Source: UBA7236 sp044227505
GTDB taxonomy: Bacteria > Bacteroidota > Bacteroidia > Chitinophagales > BACL12
NCBI GenBank assembly: GCA_044227505.1
Contig: JBGAWP010000004.1
Span: 49,594 to 113,593, forward strand
Length of the DNA: 64,000 nt
Direction of reading: 5' to 3'
A model generated the notes under the pieces. That model was given only the letters and a program-made list of their open reading frames with translations, did no database searches and was not told the DNA's origin. The first letter of the stretch is position 1; the number at the start of each line of letters is the position of its first letter. Position numbers and translations under genes: made by a program. Below are positions 63,065-64,000 of the stretch, piece by piece.

Positions 63065-64000
63065 TTATTCTGTTTTAATTATTTGTTTGTAATAATGATT
63101 TGCACTTTCATCTGTAACATGAACAAGGTAGTAGCCTGCCGCTAAATTCGATATATTTATATCCGAGTTGAAATTCGTTTCTGTGGAGTAAATAATACTT
63201 CCCGTTAGTGTTATTATTTCAACTTTAATAGTAGAATTAGCTTCATTTTCAGTGGCAATAATTTGTTTTATTCTAAAATGACTTGCTGTTGGATTTGGAT
63301 ATAAAGAAACTCCAATTTCAACATTGTCAGAAAGCTTTTTAGGAATATAATAAGGCTCGATAGGAACTTTGAAATAGCCTATTGTATAAGCGGGTGCGGT
63401 GAGACAACTCCATGGATACGGTAAACCACTTCCACATTCAGGACTATTCGCTTCGGTAATAATTGCTGAGTCAATGCCAGTTTCTGTAAGTGCTTTTATT
63501 TCAAAAGGATTGTCGTAGGTGTCATAGCAAATATTTAAAATTGAATCATAGAGTGCACTTTTTCCAGAAGTAGAATATCGTTGTTTAGCCTGCACATACG
63601 TTATTGTAGAGGGGAAAAAATCAACTCCTAATGCCCCGGTATATAAATCAGCTACATCGCCCGGCTCAATAAGGATATTTTGAGAGGATGATTTCACATT
63701 GGTATAATAAATATACAGCGTATCCAGTGTTGGTTTAATGAACACCATTGGCTGCATATTCAAGTTACTTGTTCCTAAATAAAAATCAGATGGTAAGTAT
63801 TTTAGATTGCGCTTATATATTTCGCTGATAAGATATGTTGTAAAGTAGGTTGTGCGTCGTATATGATATGTCGCTTTATCCCACTTATCGTCAAAAGCGC
63901 ATGATGATAGACAATCATTTTCGTAAGGACATGTATCATTACCGTAGAATTGTCGCTCACTTGAATTTGAAATTGATACAAGATCAGTCAATGTCCCACC
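63065..64000 (-). CDS. T9SS-targeted secreted protein, 5' end outside window
   Basis: The frame is open to the edge of the window, so the N-terminus is missing; the TTG at 63991 is not taken as a start. The visible 311 residues include a Cys-rich segment (DTCPYENDCLSSCAFDD), a central region without recognised domain, and a C-terminal T9SS type A domain beginning VSLYPNPTASHFRIK and ending YKQIIKTE. Several cysteines suggest disulfides, as expected for an exported protein. It is cotranscribed with the downstream T9SS gene. Confidence 0.82.
   Translation of the reverse strand, partial: GGTLTDLVSISNSSERQFYGNDTCPYENDCLSSCAFDDKWDKATYHIRRTTYFTTYLISEIYKRNLKYLPSDFYLGTSNLNMQPMVFIKPTLDTLYIYYTNVKSSSQNILIEPGDVADLYTGALGVDFFPSTITYVQAKQRYSTSGKSALYDSILNICYDTYDNPFEIKALTETGIDSAIITEANSPECGSGLPYPWSCLTAPAYTIGYFKVPIEPYYIPKKLSDNVEIGVSLYPNPTASHFRIKQIIATENEANSTIKVEIITLTGSIIYSTETNFNSDINISNLAAGYYLVHVTDESANHYYKQIIKTE

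Overview
The window is a contiguous piece of a low-GC Bacteroidota chromosome. Three things show this. Several large secreted proteins end in type IX secretion (T9SS) sorting domains, one of them of the gliding-motility type B (CHU_C) class, and a PorV/PorQ-like outer-membrane protein is present. Promoter boxes match the Bacteroidota -7 consensus TAnnTTTG. Shine-Dalgarno sequences are nearly absent and lipoprotein signals are frequent. A clade II nitrous oxide reductase locus suggests an environmental, facultatively denitrifying lineage; I would guess Chitinophagales or Saprospirales-like, but the sequence alone does not fix the family. No rRNA, tRNA, CRISPR array or prophage was seen.

Layout. 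1-5.5 kb: a partial GH3 glycosidase, then mutL, two rhomboid proteases and a membrane-anchored endonuclease/exonuclease/phosphatase protein. 5.9-15.6 kb: cysS followed by a seven-gene block of unknown product (three B12-type radical SAM proteins, two methyltransferases, a glycosyltransferase, a nucleotidyltransferase). 15.6-28.9 kb: a T9SS type B adhesin, a RidA protein, a DUF4142 lipoprotein, an EamA transporter, obgE, adk, an orphan MNT-like protein, a PQQ-type sugar dehydrogenase, hpt, a LysM glucosaminidase and an O-methyltransferase. 28.9-40.2 kb: surface and secreted proteins, a PorV-like protein, and a LytTR regulator/propeller kinase pair. 40.3-47.8 kb: a saccharopine-dehydrogenase-like enzyme, an SPFH plus NAD-kinase-like pair, a TMEM175 channel, TerC, galE, a four-helix-bundle gene between inverted repeats, and rmlA. 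48.0-54.9 kb: an eight-gene nos cluster (cytochrome c, nosZ, fasciclin lipoprotein, membrane protein, nosL, nosD, nosF, nosY) preceded by two Crp/Fnr-like sites. 54.9-64 kb: cyanophycinase-like peptidase, heme A synthase, a DUF5005-like lipoprotein, three more T9SS proteins, one frameshifted gene and about 1 kb of gene debris.

The most striking structure that genes do not explain is a set of intergenic arrays built from degenerate 7-base (sometimes 8-base) words, such as ATGAGTA, GGTGAGT, TTCACGA, TAGGAAG and TCAATTG. They occur in at least six places, form superunits near multiples of 7 bp, and repeatedly run into the 3' end of the neighbouring gene so that the repeat supplies its stop codon and sometimes its last residues. 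Other leads are the radical SAM block, the SPFH/NAD-kinase-like pair, the inverted-repeat-flanked four-helix-bundle element, and a 17-residue-repeat surface protein that combines an S74 self-cleaving chaperone with a T9SS tail.

Several apparent upstream TTG starts were rejected because the TTG belongs to a TAnnTTTG promoter box or because a better ATG/GTG lies just inside. The starts of the LytTR regulator, the saccharopine-dehydrogenase-like enzyme, SPFH, TerC, rmlA, COX15, the LysM protein and the PPC-repeat protein were moved accordingly.
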